44,486 nucleotides of DNA from Chloroflexota bacterium (lineage in GTDB: Bacteria; Chloroflexota; Anaerolineae; Anaerolineales; Villigracilaceae). Positions within the stretch are counted from its first letter, which is position 1. Every line of letters begins with the position of its first letter. Position numbers and translations under genes: made by a program. This document shows positions 16,302-26,605 of this stretch, piece by piece. The DNA lies in the NCBI GenBank assembly GCA_013152325.1, contig JAADGN010000152.1, forward strand, positions 1 to 44,486, in the 5' to 3' direction. The notes under the pieces are model-generated. The model was given only the letters and a program-made list of their open reading frames with translations, made no database searches and was not told where the DNA came from.

Positions 16302-16376
16302 GCCCCCGTAGCTCAGCGGATAGAGCGTCGGCCTCCGGAGCCGAAAGCCTGAGTTCGAGTCTCAGCGGGGGTACCA
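16302..16376 (+). tRNA. tRNA-Arg (anticodon CCG)
   Basis: A full cloverleaf is visible. The acceptor stem is GCCCCCG with CGGGGGT, the D-arm GCTC/GAGC, the anticodon stem TCGGC/GCCGA with loop CTCCGGA (anticodon CCG), a 4-base variable loop, and the T-arm CTGAG TTCGAGT CTCAG. Discriminator A is followed by an encoded CCA. The 3' end is duplicated downstream at 16451. Confidence 0.95.
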
Positions 16377-16540
16377 TACTCCTGAAGGCGCGCGTTCCTC
16401 GCGCGTCCTTTTGTTTTGAGAAAGCCTGAGCCCCCATTGAGGGGATAGTATTCGAGTCTCAGCGGGGGTACACATTTCCGAAGGCGTGTGTTCTTTGCGC
16501 GTCTTTTTGTTTTGGGAAAGCCTGAATCCCCTCGCTGCAG
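16354..16540. repeat. Tandem duplication of the tRNA-Arg 3' end and its trailing terminator
   Basis: The 21-bp tRNA 3' end at 16354-16374 recurs exactly at 16451-16471. The following roughly 70 bases (GAAGGCG..., a hairpin of GCGCG arms, CTTTTGTTTTG, GAAAGCCTGA) are repeated with scattered changes. The period is 97 bp. This is either a simple tandem duplication or the trace of an integration/excision event at the tRNA 3' end. Confidence 0.75.
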
Positions 16541-16581
16541 GAGCAGACTGTCAGGCTAAACCCTCCTCTAATTTCCAACAA

Positions 16582-16615
16582 AAAAGGCTGCGGATCGCTC
16601 CACAGCCTTTTCTCC
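16582..16615. terminator. Terminator of fabI (works on both strands)
   Basis: AAAAGGCTGCGGA (16582-16594) pairs with TCCACAGCCTTTT (16599-16611) around a 4-base loop, with one mismatch. A-rich and T-rich tracts on each side suit transcription in both directions. Confidence 0.8.
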
Positions 16616-16646
16616 TCTTTTCGAAACTTTCCGGAATGACGATCAC

Positions 16647-17432
16647 TTACCCCGCGTCCACGTCCGGTACGCCCATGATGTTGTAGCCCGAATCGACGTA
16701 CAGCACCTCGCCGGTGGTTTTGGCCGCCATGTCGGAGCACAGGAAGACCGCCGCGTTGCCCACATCCTCGATGGTGACGGGCTGGTGCAGCGGGGCCATC
16801 TCCGTGAAGGCGCGGTACATCTTTTTGAAGCCGCTCACGCCGGCCGCGGCCAGCGTGCGGATCGGCCCGGCCGAGATGGCGTTGACGCGTATCCCTTGCG
16901 GCCCCAGGTCATACGCCAGGTAGCGGGTGGAGGCTTCCAGCGCGGCCTTGGCGACGCCCATCACGTTGTAGTGCGGGGCGACCTTGACCGAGCCGTGGTA
17001 GGTCATTGCCAGCATCGCGCCGCCCTCGTTCATCAACGGCTGGAAAGCGCGCGCCAGCGCCACGAACGAATAGACGCTGATATCCAGCGCCATGCGGAAG
17101 CCCTCGCGGCTGGTGTTGTAAAAGGGGCCGTTCAACTCGTCGCGGTTGGCGAAGGCGATCGAGTGCACCAAAATGTCGATTTTCCCGAATTTTTCTGCGG
17201 CTTTGGCGGCTGCGGCCTCGATGTCTTCGTCTTTGGTGACGTCGCAGGCTTCGACGAAATCGCAGCCGATCGATTCGGCCAGCGGGAAGACGCGCCGTTC
17301 CAGCACTTCACCGGCGTAGCTGATGCCGATGCGCGCCCCCTCGCGGTGCATGGCCTGGGTGATGCCCCAGGCGATCGAGCGTTTGTTTGCCAGCCCAAAG
17401 ATCAGGGCGGTCTTTCCTTCTAAAAGGCCCAT
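16647..17432 (-). CDS. fabI: Enoyl-[acyl-carrier-protein] reductase [NADH]
   Basis: This 261-residue short-chain reductase catalyses the last reduction of each fatty-acid elongation cycle. The N-terminal dinucleotide site reads [12 protein letters not shown], typical of FabI. The catalytic pair is visible as YNVMGVAK (Tyr-x6-Lys, about residues 156-163), preceded by the second conserved Tyr in MTYHGSVK. C-terminal SGYNIMGV is also typical. ATG 17432 is chosen because GGAG lies a few bases before it and [13 protein letters not shown] matches the family start; an in-frame upstream start would add eight atypical residues. It is a monocistronic minus-strand gene here, away from other fab genes. 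Confidence 0.95.
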   Translation of the reverse strand: MGLLEGKTALIFGLANKRSIAWGITQAMHREGARIGISYAGEVLERRVFPLAESIGCDFVEACDVTKDEDIEAAAAKAAEKFGKIDILVHSIAFANRDELNGPFYNTSREGFRMALDISVYSFVALARAFQPLMNEGGAMLAMTYHGSVKVAPHYNVMGVAKAALEASTRYLAYDLGPQGIRVNAISAGPIRTLAAAGVSGFKKMYRAFTEMAPLHQPVTIEDVGNAAVFLCSDMAAKTTGEVLYVDSGYNIMGVPDVDAG

Positions 17433-17450
17433 ATTGTCTCCTTTTTGTCC

Positions 17451-17557
17451 TGTCATTGCGAACGAAGCGCAGCGGAGTGTGGCAATCTCCTCGTCAAGGG
17501 CGGAGATCGCTCACTGTGCTGCGCGACTGTCGGACTCACGCCCTCCCCGCGATGACA
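17451..17557. repeat. Dispersed imperfect palindrome (TGTCATTGCGA ... GCGATGACA type)
   Basis: The ends TGTCATTGCG and CGCGATGACA are near reverse complements. Inside, GGCAATCTCC faces GGAGATCGC. Units of this GTCATTGCGA...CAATCTC form are familiar dispersed repeats in many bacterial genomes. It fills the gap between fabI and the glycosylase gene. Confidence 0.65.
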
Positions 17558-17566
17558 TGCAGTTTC

Positions 17567-18154
17567 TTACCTGACCAGAAACCGCCAGGGTTTTGATTTC
17601 CAGGGTTCCGGTACAGTATTTAAACCCACGCGCGGGCCGATGGTCACGCTCTCGCCGGGAATCGACTTGCCCGCTTCGATCCACAGGCCCGCATCCGGGT
17701 TGCACAAGTCGGCGCCGTTCAGCGCCCTGTCAATGCCCAGCGCCTGGGTCAGTTTGGCCGGGCCATCCGTCCATCTGGCGCGCGGCTGCGTCCCACGCCG
17801 CGCCGCGATGACCTCGATCCCCTCGACGGGCTGGATGGCGCGGATCAGCACCGCCGCCGGGAATCCCTCCGCCTCGGTGACCGCGTTCAGCATCCAGTGC
17901 ATCCCGTAAGTGAAGTAGACGTACGCGCGGCCCGGCGGCCCGTACATGACCTCCGTGCGCGGCGTTCGTCCCGCTTTGGCATGGCAGCCGAGATCGCTCT
18001 CCCCGACGTATGCTTCCGTTTCGACGATCATCCCGGCGACCCTTGCGCCGTTCTCCACGCGCACAAGGATCGCGCCGAGCAGCTCGCGGGCGACGGTCAG
18101 CGTGGGGCGGTTGTAGAATTCGCGGGGGAGAATAGAATTTACCACAGAGTTCAC
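17567..18154 (-). CDS. mpg: 3-methyladenine DNA glycosylase (AAG/MPG family)
   Basis: This 195-residue base-excision repair enzyme removes alkylated purines from DNA. Diagnostic segments are LPREFYNRPTLTVARELLGAILV, VETEAYVGESDLGCHAKAGRT (containing the catalytic Glu of ETEAY) and the DNA-binding loop MYGPPGRAYVYFTYGMHWMLN. The length is normal for bacterial members. The start is doubtful. The GTG codons at 18154 and 18145 both lie inside the ACCACAGAG-type repeat that borders the GxxExxY element, and neither has a clear Shine-Dalgarno sequence. The native start may have been replaced when the repeat arrived. Confidence 0.9.
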   Translation of the reverse strand: MNSVVNSILPREFYNRPTLTVARELLGAILVRVENGARVAGMIVETEAYVGESDLGCHAKAGRTPRTEVMYGPPGRAYVYFTYGMHWMLNAVTEAEGFPAAVLIRAIQPVEGIEVIAARRGTQPRARWTDGPAKLTQALGIDRALNGADLCNPDAGLWIEAGKSIPGESVTIGPRVGLNTVPEPWKSKPWRFLVR

Positions 18155-18517
18155 GGAGAGCGCGGAGAAAAGAGTTTAGGTAAGAGAGCCATTGACGAGG
18201 CGTTTGATGCCATGCTTGAGCAACTTGACGTTGAAATTAATCAGCAAACCGACTTTACGTTCCGAAAGACGGAGGTAAGAAAGCAACTGCGCTGTATGTA
18301 TGGGGGCGAGACTGTCTACTGCTTTGATTTCAACGATCACTTTTTCATTAACCAGTAAGTCCAATCTGTAGCCTATATCAAGTTCGATGGATTTATAGAC
18401 AACGGGCAAGGCTTTTTGTTGTTCAATCCGAAATCCTCGCTCAATCAATTCAAAGGCAAGACAGGCTTCATTTTCTCTCTTTTCTTAAATCTCTGTGAAC
18501 TCTGCGCTCTCTGTGGT
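18141..18517. mobile_element. Repeat-bounded GxxExxY unit (putative mobile or decayed element)
   Basis: ACCACAGAG at 18141-18149 on the plus strand faces its exact reverse complement at 18509-18517. Further in, both arms carry degenerate CACAGAG/GCGCAGAG-like copies (GAGTTCACGGAGAGCGCGGAG on one side, GAGAGCGCAGAGTTCACAGAG on the other). These bracket the GxxExxY remnant. The right end contributes the last base of the neighbouring epimerase stop codon. Confidence 0.55.
18176..18448 (-). pseudogene. GxxExxY family protein, 5'-truncated
   Basis: The 90 residues match the C-terminal two thirds of GxxExxY proteins (TIGR04256): LPVVYKSIELDIGYRLDLLVNEKVIVEIKAVDSL, PIHTAQLLSYLRLS, GLLINFNVKLLKHGIKR. 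Homology continues upstream in the same frame to about 18472 (NEACLAFEL), where an intact gene would have about 30 more residues containing the GxxExxY motif itself. Instead an in-frame stop follows within a few codons, then the flanking repeat. The only available start is a TTG with no Shine-Dalgarno. I therefore call it a remnant. The function of intact members is unknown; the core resembles a PD-(D/E)xK nuclease-like segment. Confidence 0.7.
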
Positions 18518-19443
18518 TATACCTTAAACCTCGCATCTCTCTCTAGCGTTAACCGCAGGCCATCTTCCAACGAGGTCGATGGCTGGTAGCCCAGTTTTGC
18601 CCGCGCCAGGGACAAGTCCGCGCACATGCGCGAGACGCCGCCCGACGTGCGCGGGTTGTAGACGGTCTCGACCGTTTTGCCGGTCACTTCCTGCACCAGG
18701 GCGATCAGGTCTCGCACGCTGGTCTCGGTGCCCGAACCAACGTTGATGACCAGCCCGTTGATGGTCGGCGCGGTGGCAGTCGCCACCAGGGTTTTTACCA
18801 CGTCATCCAGGTAGACGTAGTCGCGCGTCTGTTTGCCGTCGCTGTGGACGACCAGCGTCCCGCCGCGCAGGGCCTGACGCAGGAAATGCGGCACAACCGG
18901 CGGGTGCGAGGCGGGCAGATGCTGCCCCGGCCCGTAGGCGTTGAAGATGCGCAGGCTGACCGTCTCGATGCCCCACAGCATGCCGATGGTGTGGACGTAA
19001 TGCTCGGCGGCCAGTTTGGAGACCGCGTACGGCGAATGCGGATTGGGCGCGGTGCTCTCCCGGATGGGTTGTTCCGCCAAATCTCCGTAGACCGCGCCGG
19101 ACGAAGCCAGCACGACGCGCCGCACGCCGACATCGCGCATGGCCTCCATCAGGCTGACCGTCCCGCCGACGTTGACCGCGTTGTACTCGCGCGGATAGAG
19201 TATCGATTCCGGGACGGAGACGCGCGCCGCCAGGTGATAGACGCAGTCCACGTCTTGGAGCAGCGTCCACAACTTGGGGCGGTCGTTCACGTCGCCGCGC
19301 GTGAAATGCACGTCGGGCGAGAGCGCCTTCGGGTCGCCGGTCGAGAGATCGTCCAGGCCGCGTACCTGATGTCCCTCGCGGGCGAGATGGTTGGCAAGCG
19401 CCGAACCGAGAAAACCGGCTGCACCGGTGATAAGGAAGTTCAT
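18517..19443 (-). CDS. NAD-dependent epimerase/dehydratase (UDP-glucose 4-epimerase type)
   Basis: This 308-residue extended short-chain dehydrogenase has the NAD site TGAAGFLGS at residues 6-14, the catalytic YAVSK (about residue 138), the serine in LASSGAVYGD, and RIFNAYGPGQH. These fit UDP-sugar 4-epimerases and related nucleotide-sugar enzymes. The likely role is supplying a sugar for surface polysaccharide or glycolipid, but no glycosyltransferase lies beside it. The stop codon TAA sits at the junction with the ACCACAGAG repeat, so the C-terminus (DARFKV) may have been altered by that insertion. A Shine-Dalgarno is not obvious at the ATG. Confidence 0.88.
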   Translation of the reverse strand: MNFLITGAAGFLGSALANHLAREGHQVRGLDDLSTGDPKALSPDVHFTRGDVNDRPKLWTLLQDVDCVYHLAARVSVPESILYPREYNAVNVGGTVSLMEAMRDVGVRRVVLASSGAVYGDLAEQPIRESTAPNPHSPYAVSKLAAEHYVHTIGMLWGIETVSLRIFNAYGPGQHLPASHPPVVPHFLRQALRGGTLVVHSDGKQTRDYVYLDDVVKTLVATATAPTINGLVINVGSGTETSVRDLIALVQEVTGKTVETVYNPRTSGGVSRMCADLSLARAKLGYQPSTSLEDGLRLTLERDARFKV

Positions 19444-19695
19444 AGTTGGTTACAGGTTGAAGTTTGCAAACAGCGAGCTGGAAGTGCACAGCGCCTGTTT
19501 TGACGGAATCGGTCAGCCGCTTGGAGATCGCCTGATAAACGGCGTCAAACGGAAAATTCGGCGCGACGCGGCTTCCCGATTCGAGTTATAGTTTTTAAGC
19601 TTGAAAGTAGGGCGGATTATAGCACGGCAAGCCACGCGCGCGGTGGTAGAATCGCTTTGCTCACTGAAAACCGCCTACTGACAACCGGAGGTAAC

Positions 19696-20913
19696 ATGCC
19701 CGAAGCCGTAATTATTGACGCCGTCCGTACGCCGATCGGCAATTTCCGCGGCGCGCTGGCGAAGGTGCGTCCCGACGACCTGGCTGCCATTGTGCTCAGG
19801 GCCATCGTCGAGCGCACAGGCGTTGATCCCGCCATCGTCGAGGAAGTTTATCTGGGCTGCGCCAACCAGGCCGGAGAAGACAACCGCAACGTGGCCCGCA
19901 TGGCGGCGTTGCTGGCCGATTTCCCGGTCGAGGTCGCCGCGGTGACGATCAACCGGCTGTGCGCGTCGGGGCTGAACGCGGTCAATCAGGCCGCGCGCGC
20001 CATCAAGGTCGGCGAAGGAGATGTTTTTATCGCCGGCGGCGTCGAGTCGATGACGCGCGGCCCGTTCTCCGTCCCCAAACCGGAGATGGCCTATCCCTAC
20101 GGCAATCGAACCATGTGGGATACGGCTTTCGGCTGGCGCTATCCGCATCCCAAGATGGAGCAGCTTTACGGAACCGAAGCGATGGGCGAGACGGCGGAGA
20201 ATATTTGGGATGAAACGCATATCACCCGCGAGGAGCAGGACGCTTTTGCGCTGCGCTCTCACCAGCGGGCTGTTGCCGCCATCGACGACGGGAGATTCGC
20301 CGAGGAGATCGTTCCGGTAACCATTCCCCAGCGGAAAGGCGATCCCGTTACCTTCGATACCGATGAACGCCCGCGGCGGGATACCAGCATGGAGAAGCTT
20401 GCCAAACTCAGGCCAGCCTTCCGCAAGGACGGCACGGTCACTGCCGGGAACGCCTCCGGCTTGAACGATGGCTCGGCCGCGGTGTTGATGATGAGCGCGG
20501 AAAAAGCCGCCGGGTTGGGACTCAAGCCAATGGCGCGCGTGATCTCTTCCGCGGCCGCGGGCGTGGCGCCGCGCACGATGGGCATGGGACCGGTGCCGGC
20601 CACGCGCAAGGCGCTCGAGCGCGCCGGCCTGACGCTGGACGACATCGGCCTGATCGAACTTAACGAGGCTTTCGCCGTGCAGTCGCTGGCCGTGATGCGG
20701 GAATTGGGCATGGATCCGGAGATCGTCAACGTCAACGGCGGGGCGATCGCGCTCGGTCACCCGCTGGGCTGCTCCGGCGCGCGCATTCTGACCACGCTGC
20801 TGCACGAGATGAAACGCCGCGCGCCGCATGAGTCGCGTCCCTACTATGGTCTGGCGACGCTCTGCGTCGGCGTCGGGCAGGGCGAAGCGACGATCATCGA
20901 GTGGTTGGGGTAG
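19696..20913 (+). CDS. Acetyl-CoA C-acyltransferase (thiolase)
   Basis: This 405-residue thiolase II-type enzyme has the nucleophilic Cys in [18 protein letters not shown] (about residue 93), the His in [14 protein letters not shown] (about residue 356) and the second catalytic Cys in [10 protein letters not shown] (about residue 392). It forms or cleaves 3-ketoacyl-CoA, either in beta-oxidation or in acetoacetyl-CoA metabolism. The subtype resembles PaaJ/FadA-like proteins, but chain length cannot be set from sequence. CCGGAGG precedes the ATG at 19696; an earlier in-frame codon at 19657 is less likely. No other beta-oxidation genes are adjacent. The 250 bp before it hold no further gene. 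Confidence 0.92.
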   Translation: MPEAVIIDAVRTPIGNFRGALAKVRPDDLAAIVLRAIVERTGVDPAIVEEVYLGCANQAGEDNRNVARMAALLADFPVEVAAVTINRLCASGLNAVNQAARAIKVGEGDVFIAGGVESMTRGPFSVPKPEMAYPYGNRTMWDTAFGWRYPHPKMEQLYGTEAMGETAENIWDETHITREEQDAFALRSHQRAVAAIDDGRFAEEIVPVTIPQRKGDPVTFDTDERPRRDTSMEKLAKLRPAFRKDGTVTAGNASGLNDGSAAVLMMSAEKAAGLGLKPMARVISSAAAGVAPRTMGMGPVPATRKALERAGLTLDDIGLIELNEAFAVQSLAVMRELGMDPEIVNVNGGAIALGHPLGCSGARILTTLLHEMKRRAPHESRPYYGLATLCVGVGQGEATIIEWLG

Positions 20914-20947
20914 AGAACGTTGGCAGGTTGAAAGGAGTGTGAATCGG

Positions 20948-22084
20948 ATGATAAAAAAATGGTTGGTTCTATCCGTCTCGGTGCTGATTGTGGCGGCTTG
21001 CGGCATCCCCGCATTCCCGCCCGTCACTGAAACGCCCGTCACTGAAACGCCCGTCGTCGAAACGCCCGTTCCCGCGCCGCGGGTGGTCGCCGCGCCTGCC
21101 CTGACGCAGTTCGACATGCTGGACGAGAACAACGGCTGGGGGTTGGGCGAAGGGATGGTCCTGCGTACGGAAGACGGCGGCGTGACCTGGTTGGACGTCA
21201 CCCCGGACGATCTGTTCAACGATCCGGCGTATGCCCCGGCGTCTTTTCTGGATGCGTCTACGGCGTGGGTGCTGATCGAAGACGTGGACGGCCCGATGGT
21301 CGGCACGATCTACCGCACAACCGATGGCGGTCAGACCTGGCGCTGGAGGAACACGCCCTTTGGACGTTCCGACATCGGGTTTTTGGACGCGGAGAATGGC
21401 TACGCCCTGACGGGGTTGGGGGCCGGCGCAGGTTCGATGGGCGTGGCGATCTGGCAGACGGCTGACGGCGGCGGCGACTGGAATCGGGTTTTCATCCACC
21501 AACCCGGCCTGGACGACAGCCTGCCTTTCAGCGGCATCAAAAACGGCATCGCCTTCCGCGATCCGCAGCATGGCTGGATCGGCGGCTCGATTCCGCAGGA
21601 TGGCTATTTCTGGCTCTATCGTACGCAAGATGGCGGTTTTACCTGGGCGCAGCAAGCTCCGAGCCTGCCGGAAGGTTTCGAGAATGCCCAGGTTGCGGTC
21701 GAAGCGCCGCTCTTTTTCGACGCCTTCGAAGGAGTCTTGCCGGTGCGCCTGCTCGGTGAAGATATGGCGGTTGCTTTTTATCTCACCGAGGACGGCGGCG
21801 AAACCTGGACGGTCGATCTGCCGGTCACGATGAACGGCAGGTATGCCGTCGCCTCGCCGCGCGATTTCTGGGTCTGGGATGGCGGCGCGGTCATCATGGT
21901 CACCGACAACGGCGGCGCGACGTGGGAGTTCCGCTCGACGAACTTCGAGCCGGGCGACACGCTGTCCCGCCTGGACTTTGTCTCCCCGTCCACGGGCTGG
22001 GTGCTGACGGGAGATGGCGAGGGTCGCCGCTCCCTGTACCGCACGACCGATGGCGGCGCGACGTGGGAGGCGCTTATCCCGTAA
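20948..22084 (+). CDS. Lipoprotein with BNR/Ycf48-like beta-propeller repeats
   Basis: This 378-residue protein begins with a lipoprotein signal (lipobox VAAC, Cys about residue 17). A short linker encoded by 15-bp tandem repeats follows (VTETPVTETPVVETPVP). The rest is a beta-propeller with repeated Asp-box-like motifs: TEDGGVTWLDV, TTDGGQTWRWR, TADGGGDWNRV, TQDGGFTWAQQ, TEDGGETWTVD, TDNGGATWEFR and TTDGGATWEAL, seven in all. Such motifs occur in BNR-repeat and Ycf48-like proteins. A role at the outer face of the membrane is inferred; the ligand is unknown. GGAG lies 10 bases before the ATG. It may share a message with the thiolase, 34 bp upstream. Confidence 0.85.
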   Translation: MIKKWLVLSVSVLIVAACGIPAFPPVTETPVTETPVVETPVPAPRVVAAPALTQFDMLDENNGWGLGEGMVLRTEDGGVTWLDVTPDDLFNDPAYAPASFLDASTAWVLIEDVDGPMVGTIYRTTDGGQTWRWRNTPFGRSDIGFLDAENGYALTGLGAGAGSMGVAIWQTADGGGDWNRVFIHQPGLDDSLPFSGIKNGIAFRDPQHGWIGGSIPQDGYFWLYRTQDGGFTWAQQAPSLPEGFENAQVAVEAPLFFDAFEGVLPVRLLGEDMAVAFYLTEDGGETWTVDLPVTMNGRYAVASPRDFWVWDGGAVIMVTDNGGATWEFRSTNFEPGDTLSRLDFVSPSTGWVLTGDGEGRRSLYRTTDGGATWEALIP

Positions 22085-22117
22085 CCTTGGTCTCTTCAAA
22101 ACGACCTTGTCGTGATT

Positions 22118-22146
22118 GGCCTCATGGATTCCATGAGGCCTTTTCC
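22118..22146 (+). terminator. Rho-independent terminator after the BNR lipoprotein
   Basis: GGCCTCATGG (22118-22127) pairs exactly with CCATGAGGCC (22131-22140), followed by TTTTCC. Confidence 0.88.
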
Positions 22147-22149
22147 TTT

Positions 22150-22204
22150 GCTAACTTTCTTCTAATACCTCGCTAACCTTCTTCAAACGGACGCCTCCTA
22201 CAAT
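22150..22204 (+). promoter_or_regulatory. clpB promoter with four 11-bp direct-repeat units
   Basis: From 22151 the sequence reads as consecutive 11-mers CTAACTTTCTT, CTAATACCTCG, CTAACCTTCTT, CAAACGGACGC. The -10 box TACAAT (22199-22204) lies 17 bases beyond the expected -35 position, which falls within the third unit and is not a good -35 match. This layout is typical of promoters activated by OmpR/PhoB-type response regulators. I see no CIRCE element. Confidence 0.45.
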
Positions 22205-22262
22205 AAAGCTGACCGCTTCGTCTAAAAGCGGATTTGTTGGCATTTTATTGAGGAGGGGTTCC

Positions 22263-24866
<2,604 letters not shown>

Positions 24867-24869
24867 ATC

Positions 24870-24916
24870 CCTGTCCGAAAGCGACTGAAGTCGCTACCAC
24901 GCATTTTTTGGACAGG
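24870..24916. repeat. Nested inverted repeat CCTGTCC...GGACAGG with inner AGCGACT/AGTCGCT stem
   Basis: The outer arms are 24870-24876 and 24910-24916; the inner arms are AGCGACT (24880-24886) and AGTCGCT (24889-24895). The ends resemble those of 11498-11585. Confidence 0.5.
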
Positions 24917-24937
24917 TTCTGAATACGATAATTGCAG

Positions 24938-24972
24938 CCTCCCACAGGGTTCAACCCTGCGGGAGGTTTTTT
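24938..24972 (+). terminator. Rho-independent terminator of clpB
   Basis: CCTCCC-A-CAGGGT pairs with ACCCTG-C-GGGAGG, one mismatch, followed by TTTTTT. Confidence 0.9.
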
Positions 24973-24988
24973 CTTTGCCCAAATGGCG

Positions 24989-24994
24989 TACAAT
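24989..24994 (+). promoter_or_regulatory. -10 box giving a probably leaderless message for the RNase HI gene
   Basis: TACAAT ends 6 bases before the ATG at 25001, the same spacing as at 12564-12576. No Shine-Dalgarno sequence is seen. Confidence 0.5.
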
Positions 24995-25000
24995 AGTGGC

Positions 25001-25642
25001 ATGACAAAGTCAAAGATCTACGTTGTCTGGAAGGGGCGCAAACCGGGAATATACGCCTCCTGGGCGGAATGCGAGGCGCAGGTAAAAGGCTATCCCGACG
25101 CGCAGTTCAAGGCTTTTCCCACCCGCGAGATGGCCGAGGCCGCCTTTCATGGCGCATACGAAGAGTACAAGGGCAAAGCCTCGTCTTTGCAGCAATGGCT
25201 CTTCGCAGCGACCAAACCGGTTTTGCCCTCGTTGTGCGTGGACGCGGCCTGTTCCGGTTCGCCGGGGCCGGTCGAATATCGCGGCGTGGTCACGGAGACG
25301 GGCGAGCAGGTCTTTCGCCAGGGACCGTTCGCGGGCGGGACGAACAATGTCGGCGAGTTCTTGGCCATCGTCCACGCGCTGGGCTGGCTGGAGAACCAGG
25401 GCCGCGATTGGCCGATCTATACCGATTCTGTCACAGCCATGGCCTGGGTAAAAAAGGGGAGATGCGGCACGAAGTTGGCGCGCAACGCTGGGAACGCCCC
25501 GCTTTTCGAGTTGATCGCGCGCGCCGAATCCTGGCTTCAGGAGCACGTCGCTGCAAGCCCCGTCAGGGGCGGAGCGATCTCGATCCTGAAATGGGATACG
25601 AATGCCTGGGGCGAGATCCCCGCGGATTTTGGGAGAAAATGA
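25001..25642 (+). CDS. Ribonuclease HI with N-terminal RNA:DNA hybrid-binding domain
   Basis: This 213-residue protein has two domains. Residues 4-50 (VVWKGRKPGIYASWAECEAQVKGYPDAQFKAFPT) form the caulimovirus-viroplasmin-like hybrid-binding domain found at the start of eukaryotic RNase H1 and some bacterial enzymes. The catalytic domain has the DEDD set: Asp in CVDAACSGSPGP (about residue 79), Glu in NNVGEFLAIV (about residue 119), Asp in IYTDSVTAMAW (about residue 142) and Asp in KWDTNAWGE. It degrades RNA in RNA:DNA hybrids during replication and repair. The ketopantoate-reductase-like gene starts 1 base after its stop, so the two are co-translated. Confidence 0.92.
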   Translation: MTKSKIYVVWKGRKPGIYASWAECEAQVKGYPDAQFKAFPTREMAEAAFHGAYEEYKGKASSLQQWLFAATKPVLPSLCVDAACSGSPGPVEYRGVVTETGEQVFRQGPFAGGTNNVGEFLAIVHALGWLENQGRDWPIYTDSVTAMAWVKKGRCGTKLARNAGNAPLFELIARAESWLQEHVAASPVRGGAISILKWDTNAWGEIPADFGRK

Positions 25643-25643
25643 T

Positions 25644-26570
25644 ATGAAAATTGCAGTCTTTGGCACGGGGGGCGTGGGGGGCTATTTTGGCGGGCGGCTG
25701 GCGCAAGCCGGCGAGGATGTGACGTTCATCGCGCGCGGCGAGCATCTCAGAGCCATGCAGCGGGACGGCCTGAGAGTCGAGAGCGTTCTGGGCGATTTCA
25801 CTGTCCGGCCCGCGCAGGCGGCGGCTGATCCCGCCGAGGTCGGCGTGGCAGACGTTGTGCTGGTGGCGGTCAAGGCCTGGCAGGTTCCCGAGGCCGCGCG
25901 GCAGATGCAGCCGATGGTCGGCGCGGAGACGTTGGTCGTGCCGCTCGAAAACGGCGTGGGGGCGCCCGCGCAACTGGCGGATGTTTTGGGGGCGGAACGG
26001 GTGGTGGGCGGTCTGTGTCAGATCAGCGCTTTCATCGCCGGGCCGGGCCTCGTTCGGCACGTGGGTATCCCGCCGCTGGTCGTCTTTGGCGAGCTGGACG
26101 GGCGGGTTACGCCGCGCGTCGTTGCCCTGAAGCGGGCCTTCGAACGCTGTCAGGGTGTGACGGTCGAAGTCCCGGCGGATATTCGGGCCGCGATGTGGCG
26201 GAAGTTCATGTTCATCGCCGCGATCAGCGGCGTCGGGGCGGTGACGCGTCAACCCATCGGGATCACGCGCCGGGTCCCGGAGACGAGGCGGATGCTCATC
26301 CGGGCGCTGGAGGAGATTGCTCTGGTCGCGGCTGCCCGGGGGGTGAATCTTGCTGCCGGCATTGTCCAGGAGATCATGGTTTTCATCGACAGTCTGCCCA
26401 GCGACGTGACGGCTTCAATGCAGCGCGATCTGATGGACGGGCGGCCGTCTGAACTGGAAGCGCAAAACGGCGCGGTGGTGCGGATGGGACGCGAGGCCGG
26501 CGTCGAGACGCCCACGCACGAATTTTTGTATGCCAGCCTGCTGCCGATGGAACTGCAGGCACGCGGTTGA
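25644..26570 (+). CDS. Ketopantoate reductase family protein (ApbA/PanE)
   Basis: This 308-residue NADPH-dependent oxidoreductase resembles 2-dehydropantoate 2-reductase, which makes pantoate for coenzyme A. The N-terminal nucleotide site is AVFGTGGVGGYFGGRLAQAG (residues 4-23). Other family segments are VKAWQVPEAA, LENGVG (about residue 97), MWRKFMFIAAISGVGAVTRQPIG (with the catalytic-type Lys, about residue 191) and PSDVTASMQRDLMDGRPSELEAQNGAVVRMG near the end. The family contains paralogues with other substrates, so pantothenate synthesis is likely rather than certain. It follows the RNase HI gene by one base and ends at a clear terminator. Confidence 0.85.
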   Translation: MKIAVFGTGGVGGYFGGRLAQAGEDVTFIARGEHLRAMQRDGLRVESVLGDFTVRPAQAAADPAEVGVADVVLVAVKAWQVPEAARQMQPMVGAETLVVPLENGVGAPAQLADVLGAERVVGGLCQISAFIAGPGLVRHVGIPPLVVFGELDGRVTPRVVALKRAFERCQGVTVEVPADIRAAMWRKFMFIAAISGVGAVTRQPIGITRRVPETRRMLIRALEEIALVAAARGVNLAAGIVQEIMVFIDSLPSDVTASMQRDLMDGRPSELEAQNGAVVRMGREAGVETPTHEFLYASLLPMELQARG

Positions 26571-26571
26571 A

Positions 26572-26605
26572 AAAGCGCCCCGTTTTTAGCGGGGCGTTTC
26601 TTTTT
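26572..26605 (+). terminator. Rho-independent terminator after panE-like gene
   Basis: CGCCCCG (26576-26582) pairs with CGGGGCG (26590-26596), followed by TTTCTTTTT. The opposing gene's stop codon lies in the loop. Confidence 0.85.

Noticed and set aside
16354-16540. CRISPR-like or second tRNA reading of the repeated tRNA segment
   Set aside because: Only two copies exist, the repeats are longer than spacers, and the second copy lacks the acceptor 5' strand, D-arm and anticodon arm.
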